This document shows, in pieces, positions 35,601-45,000 of a DNA stretch of 64,000 nucleotides. The position numbers and the translations under genes were made by a program. Origin of the DNA: a virus. A model generated the notes under the pieces. The model ran no database searches and had not been told where the DNA came from. It saw only the letters and a list, made by a program, of their open reading frames with translations. The DNA lies in IMG/VR virus record IMGVR_UViG_3300028027_000047, positions 1 through 64,000 of that record; one strand, 5' to 3'. How positions within the stretch are numbered: the stretch's first letter is position 1; each line of letters starts with the position of its first letter.

Positions 35601-38600
35601 AAGTTAAAAAAAGAAGTTAAAACTAATTATTCTGATCAAGTAGATTTAATTAATCAAACAGTTGATAAAGATCCAGAAAAACAAGCACAAAAACAAAGAG
35701 AGCTTGCCATAAGACTTAAAGAACAGTTAATTGCTATGGGCATGTCAGCAGAAGATGCGGCTAAAAAGATATATACGATGTACGCATTATCAGACCAGTC
35801 AGCAAATGCCGCTGCCTACACAGTTCGATCACAAGGATTTAATGACATAAAGGATACAGCGTCTGCTGCAGCATCTGCAATTGATAGTTTGACTACTGCA
35901 ATGGCAACTAACCGTAATGCCACAGAACAAGCAAATCAGCTAAATACTGCAATGATGGCTTTGTCTACGGATGTCGAGTCTAGACAAGCAAAAGCTTTAA
36001 AGGAAGCACGTAAAAAAGCAGCTAAGGATGGAACATACTTTTCAAGTGGTCAAGAAAAGCAATTAATGCTTGATCAAGAAAAAATTGCTATTGACGAAAT
36101 TAATAGACAAGTTAAAGATCAAGTTTACTTAACCAAAGAGGTCGTTGATGAGATGGCAAAAATTGACCCATCAATTAGACAAATAGTTAACGAGCAAGAA
36201 ACTGCTTTATCTTTATGGCAAAAAACAAGAATTCAGGTTAAGGGATACACGGGAGACTTAAGAGCCCTTAACGCAGAGCAGACAAATGATCTTTATAACC
36301 TTCAGATATCTTTAGGTAAAAAAGTTGAATCTGCCAACAGAGAAGGCGTATTGAAAAAGCAATATGCTGATCTAGACAGAATGTTACAGCTTCAGGCAAA
36401 ATATCAAAAGGCAGCAAGAGGACAATCTGTAGCAGATCAAATATCAGATAGAGATAAGATTGCTTCACTTCAAAAACAAATAGATGCAAACAATAAGCTT
36501 GCAGATGCAAGACTTAAGGCGCTAGATGCAGCAAAGCAAGAAGGCGATATAGGAAGAGAGATTGCAAAGAAGCAGGCAGAATATGATGCCGCACTTGCAA
36601 CTGGAAACATTGCTGGTGCTCAACAAGCAAGCCTTGATATACAAGGATACCAAAGTGAGCTTCAATATAACGCACAGAAAAAATCAATTGAAGATTCAAA
36701 TATTCTAAAGAATGTTCCACTTCAAAAACTAATTGAAGCCATACAGAGCAAGCAGCAAGGAATCTCAGACAATGCTCAATTAGCAGGAGAAAAGCTTGGG
36801 GATCTAAGTGGCAAAATTACTAATGCAGAAAGTTCTATTTCAGCAATAAATACTGCAATGCTTAATTGGCAAATTGAATTGCTAAAGCAGCCAGAAGCAA
36901 CAAGAGGCGCTTGGAAGTCAAGCGAAGCATCAAAGAAGATGCTCGCAGCAGTTGCTGACGCAGCAGAAAAAGCTGGAGTTAAACTTAATGGATTAAAAGA
37001 TCTAGACTTAGGCGCTGCAGTGGTTGCTAGCCTTGAAGGCAAGCTTGGCGCAATGAGCACTATAGATGTTAAAGGAAATGTTAGCATCTATGTCGATGGC
37101 AAAAAGTTTGAAATTGGTGGAAGAGGATCTGGAACAAAAGATGCTCCTTATGATTTAGGAAAAGCTGGTGTCGGAACAAACACGATCAGTAAAACAACTT
37201 TGGCAGATTGGTCAGGTCTTGGCGGGTTTGGTAAGTTAGGAACTAGACAAAAGGTTAAGAACATTGCAGAAGAAAGAGGAATTTTGCCTGGACAATTTTT
37301 CTCATTAACTGATAAAGATGAAAAAGTATTTGTATACAAGATGGACGACAGGGGCCAGATAATTGAAGTAACTGATCCTTACAAAAAAGCAGATGGTGGA
37401 CATATTAGGGGAGCAGGAACTGCAACATCTGATTCTATCCCAGCCTACTTATCAAATGGTGAATATGTAATTAAAGCAGACTCCGTAGCTAAGTATGGAG
37501 TAGACACATTTGATGCATTAAATGCTGGCAAGTATGCACAAGGTGGCCCTATAAATCCAACCCCTCAATCTAAGCATAATAGCTCATTTGGAACTGGCAC
37601 ATCAAATATAAATGTAAACATGCAGGGCGGAAAGCTAATGGGCCCAATAGAGGCATGGCAAGATGCTAATAAGCAGGTTATTAAAATTGAAGTTCCACCA
37701 ATCACAGCTAATTTTGCTACAAACTCTTACACATTAAATAAAGAGCAAAGACTAGAACTTCAGGCAATCGCTAAAGATCTTATTAAACATAAGCTGGCAT
37801 CAATAGTTGTTCAAGGACACACAGACTCTGTAGGTAAAGGAAAAGACAACAAGATCCTTTCACAAAATAGAGCAAATGCTATTGCAGAATATATGTCAAA
37901 GTTTGTTCCTGGTACAGCATTTACGCCAGTGGGATACGGGGAGTACAGACCTCTTGTTCCAAATACAACTGCCGAGAACAGAGCCAGAAACAGAAGAGCA
38001 GAATTATTCCTGCCTGATAAATACAAAACAATTTATCCAGAGTTTATTCCAGAAAAGCATAAAAACTTTTTAAGTAAAGGCAAAATAGAAGGCGGCGGAA
38101 GCATTGGTCCAAGCGGCGGAAGCATTGGTCCAAATGGTACATTAGTTTCTGGCGGATCTATGGAGTCTGTTATTGACTGGGGCAAGCTATTTAAGAAAGT
38201 TAAAAAAGCTATTGGTTTCCACACAGGCGGCGAAGTGGGTCATCGTCACGGAAGAAATCTGCCGAAGACTAAGAGTAAGTATAAGACAGTAGATCAATAC
38301 CGTGAAGAAAATGGCATTGGCTCTCCAAATGCTGTGACACCAAATGGCAACACGTCAGGTATGCAACCTGGGGATAAATGGAATAATAGACATCTAACCG
38401 AATCATTTATAAAACTAATGCTTACCAGTGCAATGCCAGGATCTTCATTGCTTAATCTCTTGCCAAAAAATATAACAAATTCTATGGTAGATCCAGCGTA
38501 CTCAATTTTAGGGCAGCCATTTGAAGAAATATTTGCAGGAAGCGGAACCAAGGGAGATTGGTTAAATGCAGGCTTAACCTTTATTCCATTTGGAAAACTT

Positions 38601-41360
38601 GGATCATTAGTAAAAGCAGTTCCTAAAGCACTAAAAACAATTAAGCAAATACCTACAGCAATTAAAGTTGGACAAAAATTAAAGGCTGGAAACTTTGACG
38701 ATCTAATAAATATAGGAAAGTCCACAGCAGGAAAGTCAAGGCCGTCTATAATGCAGGCAGCCGATGGATCTGTACATTACATGAAGATTATGCAGGATGT
38801 AATGGAAGGTGCATTTGAAGTAACTGGCTCTACAATAGCTAAAAGATTTAAAATGCCAAGTACCGACAACATCTTGGGCACGTGGAAGAATTTATCTGTC
38901 ATATTAAGTAAAGATTTTGCATCAAAGGGAATGAAAACACTAGAAGACGCTGGTGCGATGTTGCCACATGGATTCCTTGACATGGATTGGCTTAAAGCCA
39001 ATGCTTCAATGAAGAGCTTTGGAAAGATGAGAGCAGTTTCATCTATACTAGGCCACGGAGACATGCATCCAGGAAACCTACTGCTTAAGGGCAAAAAAAC
39101 TCTTGGAGCATTTGACTGGGGAATAATAGATAATTTAACCAACCCAGCTGAAACAGCATTAAAGGCTGGCAGCACTTTAGTTGGAAAACAAGCTTCTCAA
39201 TTTACTAAAGGATTTGCTTCTGTAAGAAAGTCAATAGCAAAGCAGGGCCCAGAAAAATTTATAGACGATATCTTAACTAAGAGCGGAATAACTGATGAGG
39301 GTCAGCTAAAGGTCCTTCGTATTGTACTTGAAAGAAATATAAAGTCATTATTAGACTTAAAGATTCCTGGCAGACTGCATAAGGGTGGAGCAGTAGGACA
39401 CAGACATGGAAGATCTGTTCCAGAAAAGAAAAATTGGTTTCAGAATTATGTTTCTAAATTAACAAAATCTCAACAGGATGCAGGAAAGATGCTCCCGTCT
39501 TTTATGAGAATGAATGGTAAAGCAGATGCTTTAGGTGCAGGGTCCATATTAAGAAATTTAGCTGGACAAGGCGAGAAAGGAGATACTTTAAATTCAATAC
39601 TTTTCCCATTAAACTTTATGGGAATGGGGTCTGCCAAATCGGCACTGGCAAAGCCGACAGCAAATGTAGCAAAACAGGCATCTTCAGTTGGTGCACCTTT
39701 AATTAGAGCGCTTAGTAAAATACCGTCTCTTGGAAAGGATCTGTTAAAGTTAGGCACCTGGAACACTTTAGGTAAAGTAAAGCCACTTCAAAGTAGTTTA
39801 TATAAAGCAATAGGCTTTAAACCAGATAGTCTAATTCGTAAGTTTAAAAATGCTTTTGACTATACATCAAAAACTGGAAAATCTTATTTTGAAGATATAA
39901 TTAATAAACCAACCCCACCGCCAAGGCGCGGCGGACCAGGTGCCCCACCAGGGCCTGTAACTGACGCCACAAGCGAGGTTGATGATTGGTTAGCAAACTT
40001 GCCTCCATCTACACTACATCCCATGCAAGCATTGGGAGAGGCCGCAGCGGCAATGAAAAATAAATTTATAAACCCAGTCATGACTCCATTAAAAAATGGA
40101 GTTGGTAAATTAACTTCAATGTTCTCAAAAGACAATATCTCACAAAAACTTTTAAAGTTTTCACCAAAAATGATATCTGATTTTCTTTACAGATACACCC
40201 CCATAGGAAGTATTCAGGCACTAAGATCAACACAAAAGATGAATATGAGCAAAACTACAGCCGACACAGGCTTAGGTCTAGACCTTTCATTAGAAGAACT
40301 TTTTAAACAAGATTTTTATCATGGAGGAAGCTTACCAGAAGACCTTTTAAATAGATTAACGCCATCTTCTAAAAATGTTTCTTTAAACGGAAACATATTT
40401 AATTTTGATTTATTTGCTACTGTAGAAAAAATAATGGCAAGAGAGTATGCAATAGGCAAAAATGCAGAAAGTGGCGGATCGTTATGGAAAACTTTATTTA
40501 GAGTCCCAGAAGACATGTCAAAGGTATGGGATATGCGAGGTGGAGCTCCTTCTCTATGGTCACAAAACAAAAAAGGTTATGCGGCTGTAGAAAAATATTT
40601 TATTGATGTTTTAAAAATGTCAAGAGAAGAAGCAAGAGAGATGCTAGCTGGAGAAAGGGTACCAGGCGTAGCAAGGCTTAGCAAAGCGTTAATAGACAGG
40701 CTATCTTTATTCCAGGGAGAACATTTAAACGAAGCATTTTCCGTAAATGGAAAAGGTGGTCCAAAATGGTTAATGGACACTATTGTTCATACTGGTGGAA
40801 AACTAACAAATTCCGACACATTCCATGCCGTTGTTGCCACTCTAGACCCAGAAAACCGTATAAAATTATTAAAAAATATATTGCCAAAAACAGAACTTAT
40901 AAAAAGCCATGGAGTTCTTGATGAATTTTTGCCTTCTACTCTTGAAAGATTTATAGAGCAGTATGCAAAATATGGAAAATCTTTTAAACCACTGCTAGAA
41001 GGAATCTGGCCAGCTAGACATAACTCAACAGCCGTTGCTACAGGCGGATATGTTAGTAATGGAAAAATTTCTATTCCTAAATTTGAAACTGGAATAAATA
41101 GTGTTCCTGTAGATATGCTTGCTATGCTTCATAAGAATGAAGCAGTAGTTCCTGCTAACATGAACCCCTTTAATCCAAACGCTAATAATGCTACAATGGG
41201 TGGAGCAACATATAATATTACAAATAACATTAATGGATTCGATGGGGATATAAATCAATTGTCAAATATAGTAACACAGAAGACTATCACAGCAATCAAG
41301 ACTCTTGATTCCCGCAATTCTAAAATGTCTGGCACATCAATGACAGTAGGAGTTAAATAA
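29682..41360 (+). CDS. Giant tape measure protein with OmpA-like and kinase-like domains
   Basis: At 3892 residues this is far longer than most tape measure proteins. The N-terminal 600 residues are classical: coiled coil, then GRQLTVGLTVPLVMFGAAA, AIPKAGPVIKSLGGDVKDLA and a hydrophobic region at about 535-573. Many Gly-rich linkers with VLTPGEAVIPA, YIVGEKGPELFVPRNAGG and AYLSNGEYVIKADSV follow, common in phage tape measures. Embedded modules are a kinase-like domain at ~1300-1520, coiled coil at ~1950-2450, an OmpA-like domain at ~2677-2775, a second kinase-like domain at ~3025-3200, and a possible ADP-ribosyltransferase-like segment near 3545-3600. The protein sets tail length and probably enters the host envelope during DNA injection. 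Confidence 0.92.
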   Translation: MADNIITTNITAHADFTSLRAQLAAVTAQLIKLQETTAGTNAKLANQIAVMNKSFATTLTSTGQFSQHFVSLSSDVDKFGKNLDRGRLKLNDYYNAWSGHTKKTSNLIRDLAKQQVMLQQAIVQPVGKNAQGQMQYNVMVAKGLDEIKNKMAIARQEAAIMNKVMLDGSTGLINWGKNTQWAGRQLTVGLTVPLVMFGAAAQKAFREADAELVRLTKVYGGLAATSSADLAQVRKDVTATAREIAGSYGVAYKETIALAADLAATGQQGNELIAATQQTTRLAVLGEVDRQDAMKATLAIQNAFKQNTDELAQSIDFLNAVENQTSTSLADLTEAIPKAGPVIKSLGGDVKDLALYLTAMKEGGVNASEGANAIKSAMASLINPTKVATEQFAGFGIDLKGIVNSNAGDLTATILELQGALDKLNPLDKSRAIEQLFGKFQFARMSALFENLGKSGSQTLQVMDLMKASVTDLAAISDRELKMMTESASGQFKRAWASVQADLAGAGEQFLRISTKVLKVVDSIIKFFQKLPEPVKTLLNVLGGFTAIAGPLIMLAGVMGNFIGYVIKGIFHLRQLAKGGQGFKLLTPEIIAADAAAKGLATSFYSDTEATIVLSNAVNTLAESFINLEAKANAAKVSVQPAVSTVAGGVIMAAGPAGRMVDKNNPLVGAPYSRDMSHLIPSGNPQAGTIFGTVPGSKPVNIRVGRNPQAYMDSDLPKIPGLTSIGGTSTGIVAAEAAKWHAMTAAIAMQSEAELKMLKAEVMATGTVTSSLSDSYQALLPEFSQITDLAAKETAAIVQQVQQSKITVEQARARIISLNATVEAMLAETTRLTAAGMGRTANLGTVPLTSQPVVDPVTGKSNMKEMFHKGPTKAMVDRIARALGGVRTSGAGYNIETTKPKFAKGGFVPGTGDTDTYHTTAEPGSFVINKAATEKHLPLITNILGGKSYYAQEGGQVPVVLTPGEAVIPAHIAQRNMPLMYELNGGPGNTSGSGMHEFGGETAFERSHVSEASAADLKRVRATRGYANSVSVGRGIPIWMSRDANQQTRSVGSGMTGPQLAKEFRKAIAAGRHPFEPWMTAAQGLGGDPRNNAQFNKVFNEMLKNLEKDTRVFGGKNGVMTFEKWFEKEVIGSKSFKDIRVGDRSFRSIFNSVLQPMGPRDGKPIAALETLVKSRNGLTTIENSKLAGLAKGMLGTFSGSSFNASRQRLAIMMSRAFLKRNAGGSIPGGTVEKGRYGYGKPFFIGMPKTIKQVEEQRAKRVAMEKANEAVTNSRFAKTPVTQYGEMLSPTSGRSFPVPGVGGLYMKGDEKVFVKPVLDERAAVAEMRATQIAREVHGLHAPTQKVVVMRDPTDPTGRRKLLALESKFDPKIAATDAKFTTDEYFRQLVASALRGDKDLARGNLSGNILSDVGPAGVFSAASGLRGYSAVMPSVKDQAYINLLGRKGSGAKKFFAESTHQIPKGMTADEYHSRMLKEIESALPKLKQTVSRFDLNPEEKVVYEAMIKRLSDARGVNWKELHGIHSGLQMSPEKQMTPAAIAKMVAADELKRRQTGHSASLSDNAFKTDANGFRFGGLLEALTKGKAMHKIGAGFGKDSTGGWGVTSLQIGMAEKLFGSTGLTKRTQKILYDKFAAELAKEMPYGYSKNAQGHLVKALEPDIMDSVIRSAASSTLSAPEGRKVLSVIDREILRKKFANWESKKDTPLTETLKQLVFGIEKREMGGPVNAGQPYIVGEKGPELFVPRNAGGIIPNGYKAGGSIPNGFRFGGIIPMLKQLLLFFGIQQGANYAGDKVGGTSGDAIKQVGNILPYLAMGNMMNAGAGKGASVMGDKFIKARTPMFAVGSNKVLGTPQLTKYGTMLSKLTGSSNLFSKALGKSLSIFTRFNLALGTVATVGKIAWDRWQAHKEALRLNALGYGMTAEAAEKAGLKFTNFNDKIKEAINNAKALKERNTLLYESMQGSGTPIDVTIEEYKKLKKEVKTNYSDQVDLINQTVDKDPEKQAQKQRELAIRLKEQLIAMGMSAEDAAKKIYTMYALSDQSANAAAYTVRSQGFNDIKDTASAAASAIDSLTTAMATNRNATEQANQLNTAMMALSTDVESRQAKALKEARKKAAKDGTYFSSGQEKQLMLDQEKIAIDEINRQVKDQVYLTKEVVDEMAKIDPSIRQIVNEQETALSLWQKTRIQVKGYTGDLRALNAEQTNDLYNLQISLGKKVESANREGVLKKQYADLDRMLQLQAKYQKAARGQSVADQISDRDKIASLQKQIDANNKLADARLKALDAAKQEGDIGREIAKKQAEYDAALATGNIAGAQQASLDIQGYQSELQYNAQKKSIEDSNILKNVPLQKLIEAIQSKQQGISDNAQLAGEKLGDLSGKITNAESSISAINTAMLNWQIELLKQPEATRGAWKSSEASKKMLAAVADAAEKAGVKLNGLKDLDLGAAVVASLEGKLGAMSTIDVKGNVSIYVDGKKFEIGGRGSGTKDAPYDLGKAGVGTNTISKTTLADWSGLGGFGKLGTRQKVKNIAEERGILPGQFFSLTDKDEKVFVYKMDDRGQIIEVTDPYKKADGGHIRGAGTATSDSIPAYLSNGEYVIKADSVAKYGVDTFDALNAGKYAQGGPINPTPQSKHNSSFGTGTSNINVNMQGGKLMGPIEAWQDANKQVIKIEVPPITANFATNSYTLNKEQRLELQAIAKDLIKHKLASIVVQGHTDSVGKGKDNKILSQNRANAIAEYMSKFVPGTAFTPVGYGEYRPLVPNTTAENRARNRRAELFLPDKYKTIYPEFIPEKHKNFLSKGKIEGGGSIGPSGGSIGPNGTLVSGGSMESVIDWGKLFKKVKKAIGFHTGGEVGHRHGRNLPKTKSKYKTVDQYREENGIGSPNAVTPNGNTSGMQPGDKWNNRHLTESFIKLMLTSAMPGSSLLNLLPKNITNSMVDPAYSILGQPFEEIFAGSGTKGDWLNAGLTFIPFGKLGSLVKAVPKALKTIKQIPTAIKVGQKLKAGNFDDLINIGKSTAGKSRPSIMQAADGSVHYMKIMQDVMEGAFEVTGSTIAKRFKMPSTDNILGTWKNLSVILSKDFASKGMKTLEDAGAMLPHGFLDMDWLKANASMKSFGKMRAVSSILGHGDMHPGNLLLKGKKTLGAFDWGIIDNLTNPAETALKAGSTLVGKQASQFTKGFASVRKSIAKQGPEKFIDDILTKSGITDEGQLKVLRIVLERNIKSLLDLKIPGRLHKGGAVGHRHGRSVPEKKNWFQNYVSKLTKSQQDAGKMLPSFMRMNGKADALGAGSILRNLAGQGEKGDTLNSILFPLNFMGMGSAKSALAKPTANVAKQASSVGAPLIRALSKIPSLGKDLLKLGTWNTLGKVKPLQSSLYKAIGFKPDSLIRKFKNAFDYTSKTGKSYFEDIINKPTPPPRRGGPGAPPGPVTDATSEVDDWLANLPPSTLHPMQALGEAAAAMKNKFINPVMTPLKNGVGKLTSMFSKDNISQKLLKFSPKMISDFLYRYTPIGSIQALRSTQKMNMSKTTADTGLGLDLSLEELFKQDFYHGGSLPEDLLNRLTPSSKNVSLNGNIFNFDLFATVEKIMAREYAIGKNAESGGSLWKTLFRVPEDMSKVWDMRGGAPSLWSQNKKGYAAVEKYFIDVLKMSREEAREMLAGERVPGVARLSKALIDRLSLFQGEHLNEAFSVNGKGGPKWLMDTIVHTGGKLTNSDTFHAVVATLDPENRIKLLKNILPKTELIKSHGVLDEFLPSTLERFIEQYAKYGKSFKPLLEGIWPARHNSTAVATGGYVSNGKISIPKFETGINSVPVDMLAMLHKNEAVVPANMNPFNPNANNATMGGATYNITNNINGFDGDINQLSNIVTQKTITAIKTLDSRNSKMSGTSMTVGVK
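33583..34270 (+). other. Kinase-like domain 1 of tape measure (atypical)
   Basis: Residues ~1301-1530 contain KVFVKPVLDERAAVAEM with Lys1314 and Glu1325, 11 residues apart, then IAREVHGLHAP, and a possible catalytic loop D-K-D-L-A-R-G-N (Asp1395, Asp1397, Asn1402). The pattern resembles HipA or PI4K-like atypical kinases. No clear Mg-binding aspartate can be named, so the call is tentative. Confidence 0.4.
37710..38006 (+). other. OmpA-like peptidoglycan-binding domain of tape measure
   Basis: Residues ~2677-2775 contain GHTDSVG, then NKILSQNRANAIAEYM, VGYGEYRPLVPN and ENRARNRRAEL. This is the full OmpA C-terminal signature. Asp2715 and Arg2730 are spaced 15 apart, as in the diaminopimelate-binding pair of OmpA (D271/R286 in Acinetobacter). 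Confidence 0.9.
38730..39200 (+). other. Kinase/APH-like domain 2 of tape measure
   Basis: Lys3035 in HYMKIM and Glu3046 in GAFEV are 11 residues apart. HGD-M-HPGN provides Asp3127 and Asn3132, and FDWG provides Asp3145. This is the complete K-E-D-N-D set of kinase-fold phosphotransferases such as APH and ABC1/PI4K-like proteins. The domain is flanked on both sides by a repeated GHRHGR motif. Confidence 0.65.
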
Positions 41361-42046
41361 TGGCACTAACCCTTCCGCTTGGATCCCTTATAACATTTGA
41401 AAACACATCGGTTACCCCTGTAGTCTGGCAGGCATTAAGCGAGCACAATAGGGCAAGTGCTACATTGGATATACAGAGAATTGAAAAAACCCAGAGAATG
41501 TCAAATGGAACATTAAGAAAGATATTTATTGCTGATAAAGACATGCTTTCAGTTAGTTGGGTAGGCTTGCCAACATATTCTTCTATGACTGTAGATGGAG
41601 CCTGGGGAGCTATGAACATTAAAGAGTTCTATGAGTCAGTTGCTGGTCAGGGTGCGTTTAATGTAAAAGTTTCTCCAAACGGAACCGCCTCAAGAGAAAA
41701 AACAATGATGATGTCATTCACATCTTGTAGTTTTACTGTTACAAAAAGAAATTTAAAAACGGGTGGAGTATTTAAAAATTCAAACATAACCGCTATATCG
41801 TATGCTGCTGGAGTAACAACATATACTGGTAGAAATAGTTTTGCAGTTGGAAATAAGATTAGCGTATCTGGAGCAACATTTGCAGCATATAACGGAGTAT
41901 TTACTATCACCGCAGCAACTCCAACATCATTTACTGTTGCAGGAACTATATCTGGAACACCTGCCTCATCAACGGCATCTGCTGTTACGGTTCTGCCAGA
42001 GGCGCAAGAATTCTGGGATGTATCTATAGCACTGGAAGAAGTTTAA
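41360..42046 (+). CDS. Distal tail-like minor tail protein with inserted Ig-like domain
   Basis: This 228-residue protein starts in a TAATG overlap with the tape measure gene. The N-terminal 140 residues are beta-rich (TLDIQRIEKTQRMSNGTLRKIFIADKDMLSVSWVGLP, cited in parts). A ~65-residue insertion (TYTGRNSFAVGNKISVSG, AYNGVFTITAATPTSFTVAG) is a small beta module that recurs in phage tail proteins. The C-terminus EFWDVSIALEEV completes the first domain. Position directly after the tape measure favours a distal tail (Dit-like) role. Confidence 0.7.
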   Translation: MALTLPLGSLITFENTSVTPVVWQALSEHNRASATLDIQRIEKTQRMSNGTLRKIFIADKDMLSVSWVGLPTYSSMTVDGAWGAMNIKEFYESVAGQGAFNVKVSPNGTASREKTMMMSFTSCSFTVTKRNLKTGGVFKNSNITAISYAAGVTTYTGRNSFAVGNKISVSGATFAAYNGVFTITAATPTSFTVAGTISGTPASSTASAVTVLPEAQEFWDVSIALEEV

Positions 42047-45000
42047 TGATTACAGGATCACCAGGCTTACTTGGATATTTAAACACGTCACAGTCATTTA
42101 AAATGACTAATGGGTGCTTCGTAGAATATAACATGAATGATTTAATTGATGGCGTTACTATGCGTGGCCCAAATGGAACAGCCGCAAATCCTTCTGGTGA
42201 TCTTCAGGTAACAAAAACAGATGCTTATGGAAATACTTATAGACCATTTGAAAAGCTATTTCCAATAACCAGCATAATAGATCCAAGAAGACCAAAGCTG
42301 GCTGGCATTCAGTATATCATTGACGGAGACAGAAGCGTAAAGGCAAACTTAGAAAGTGGAATAGGGTCAAAGCAGTCATATGCATCGTCAAGTTCTTTTA
42401 ATAAAAGATTATACTTTTCAAGCATGCAGCTGCCATATAAATATTGGGTATCCCCATCTGTAGTGCTTAGCCCAACAGGAGATACATCTCTAACCAATTG
42501 CATATTAACTGTAGAGTACCCAATTTTAAAAACAGCGGCGGCTAATAAAATAGTTGTTAAGTTTGAAACATCACACTCAACTCCAACAGAATGGAACCTA
42601 AAAGCAACAACTAAGGACGGGGTCGAAACAACAATCTATAATGGAACATCTGCTGGGATTGTTAATGGTGTTATAAACATATACTATAACGGACTTCCAA
42701 CATGGACAACTGTTGAGGCAGATTTAGATACTCAAAAATCTATTGACATTCATAAATTAAAGCTAGAAGTAAAAAAGATAAGTGTTCCAATATCAACCAA
42801 ACCAGATACAAGCACTGCGCCTAAATTAGGATTTCTCGGAATGGTCGAGCTGTCAGCAAGATATGTTATTGATATAGGAGATAGGGTAGAGTCTTTTAAT
42901 ATATCAGCAAACTCATCTGACAAAGTTGACGGCATAGTCCCAGTCGGAGATGTAACAGCAAACTCAATGAGAATTTCAGTAAATGCATACGACAAAGGAT
43001 ATGAAAACTACGATAAGATAAATTCATTTAATAAAAATAAAATCAATTTATATAAAAATGTTATCCTTAAGCCATACGTAAGAGTTGATATGGAGATTGT
43101 AAAGCTTGGAACATTCTACATAGATTCTTATAGCGTTGATGAATTTGGCTTGGTAGACATAATGTCCTTGGACGGTGCTAGAGAACTTCAATACATAAAG
43201 CCACCAGACATAGTAACATCAGACATGTCTTCCGTTGCAATAATCAGAAGGCTCTTAGATTCAATTGGATTTACAAATTATCAATTTAATTTAGCCGATA
43301 GCGATACTTCTACTATAACTCCTTTCCACTGGTATACAGATAAAGAAAAAACTGTATGGCAGCACATACAAGATTTATGTAAAGACACACAAATGGTAGC
43401 AATATTTGATCACAATGACATCCTGCAGTTTTATCCTAGAGATAAGATATTCTCAAAAGATAATCCCATAAGAGCATCGTTTAGATATTCCCCAAAATAT
43501 TCTGGCTCCGTTACGAACCTAGCAAACATAGCTTCTTTATCTATTGACAACGTACCATCAGTAAAGGCGATTAAAATTTTATATAGCCCACAACTAAGCT
43601 CTTCTTATTTAGTAAACGCTGACAATCTTTATACTTCCCCAGTAGTAACACTGGGTGCGGCAGCATTGATGGACGAATTGCTTCCAGTAGCTCCAAAATG
43701 GAATGAAGATAAACCAGAGCTCTATGCAAAAGACGGTGTAATAAGATTACAGCCAGTAGTTATATCGGGACAAGAAAAACAATTCTATTCATTTACTGGA
43801 TACTTAGTTGTAGAAAAAGAAATTATTGAATACGATGCCATCCTGTATGAATACATACCAATTGGAGGAGAAGCCTCTGAATCTAAATGGATAACATCTG
43901 AAACCGATATTCAAAAATATCAAGGCTTGGCACAACCAAACACATTTAAGCCAACTGGCATATACAGAATAAAAGCTAGAAATGTTTTTGAAGTAGTAAA
44001 GCCTACAGACACAGCGTCATTAACCCATAACGTAGATACAGATTCACTTGCCAATGAATGGGAAGGTAGAAAGTGGACCTCAGCCGAAGGAACATTTAGC
44101 AATGTAGATCAATCTATTTTTAAATTAACAGAGACAGAAGTAAAAAGAGATGAAAAGGGCAACCCTATAAAAAATAAAGACAACCTTTTAAACTCTATAC
44201 CAAGATCAATGATGACAATCAATGCCCCACTGCACACAGAAAAAACAAATGAAGATCCATCCAAACCAAACATAATTGTACCAAACACAGTATACTCGCT
44301 AGTAACAACTAAAGAGGATGCAGAGTTTTTAGGAAATGTAACACCAACCAGCAATAACAGCTTTGCAATTGGAACTAATATGTATTTCCCGCTATTAGTT
44401 GATGAGGTATCTCAAAAGGCCACAGGAAATCAAAAAACAATATCTGGTATTGCATTTGCTTTAAGCCCAGACAATAAAAGTGGATATATGCTTACAATAG
44501 GAACTTCACAGAACGCAACAGTTGACAAAAACTATAGAGATGTTAATTTTTATAAAATAACTGCTGGCAAGCCTATCAAGATGACAACGTCTCAAAAAGA
44601 AACAGACGGCACAATTATAACCAACATTAATGGCGGAGAGCTTTATAGAATTGATATAAAGGCTAACTGGTCCATTCCAGCGAATGGAACAAAAAAAGCT
44701 TTAGCCCTTAAAATATCAATTAACAATGCTGTCATCGCAGTAATTGACACAGACCCAATAAATATAACAGAAAAAATTGGCCTGTTGTCTTTGCAAGGAG
44801 TGTCAGCATTTGACTATGTTTACACAACATCAATTTCAAAAGAAGAATTTCTTTCAAAAGATGAGTATAGTTTATACAAAGGATTTGTTGGTGGAACTTC
44901 CTCTGTAATAAAAACTTTTGGGGATTTCATATTCAATAAAGGTGAAACAACATCTACCGTTTCATGGCTAAAAGAATTTGGGCCAGTTGCAAGAGAACTA

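Noticed and set aside
33583-39200. Kinase-like regions as a HipA-type toxin system
   Set aside because: They are embedded in the continuous tape measure frame and no antitoxin-like gene is adjacent.
28202-41360. Contractile tail (myovirus)
   Set aside because: Only a tube protein is found between the tail terminator and the tape measure gene; there is no sheath gene or baseplate wedge set.
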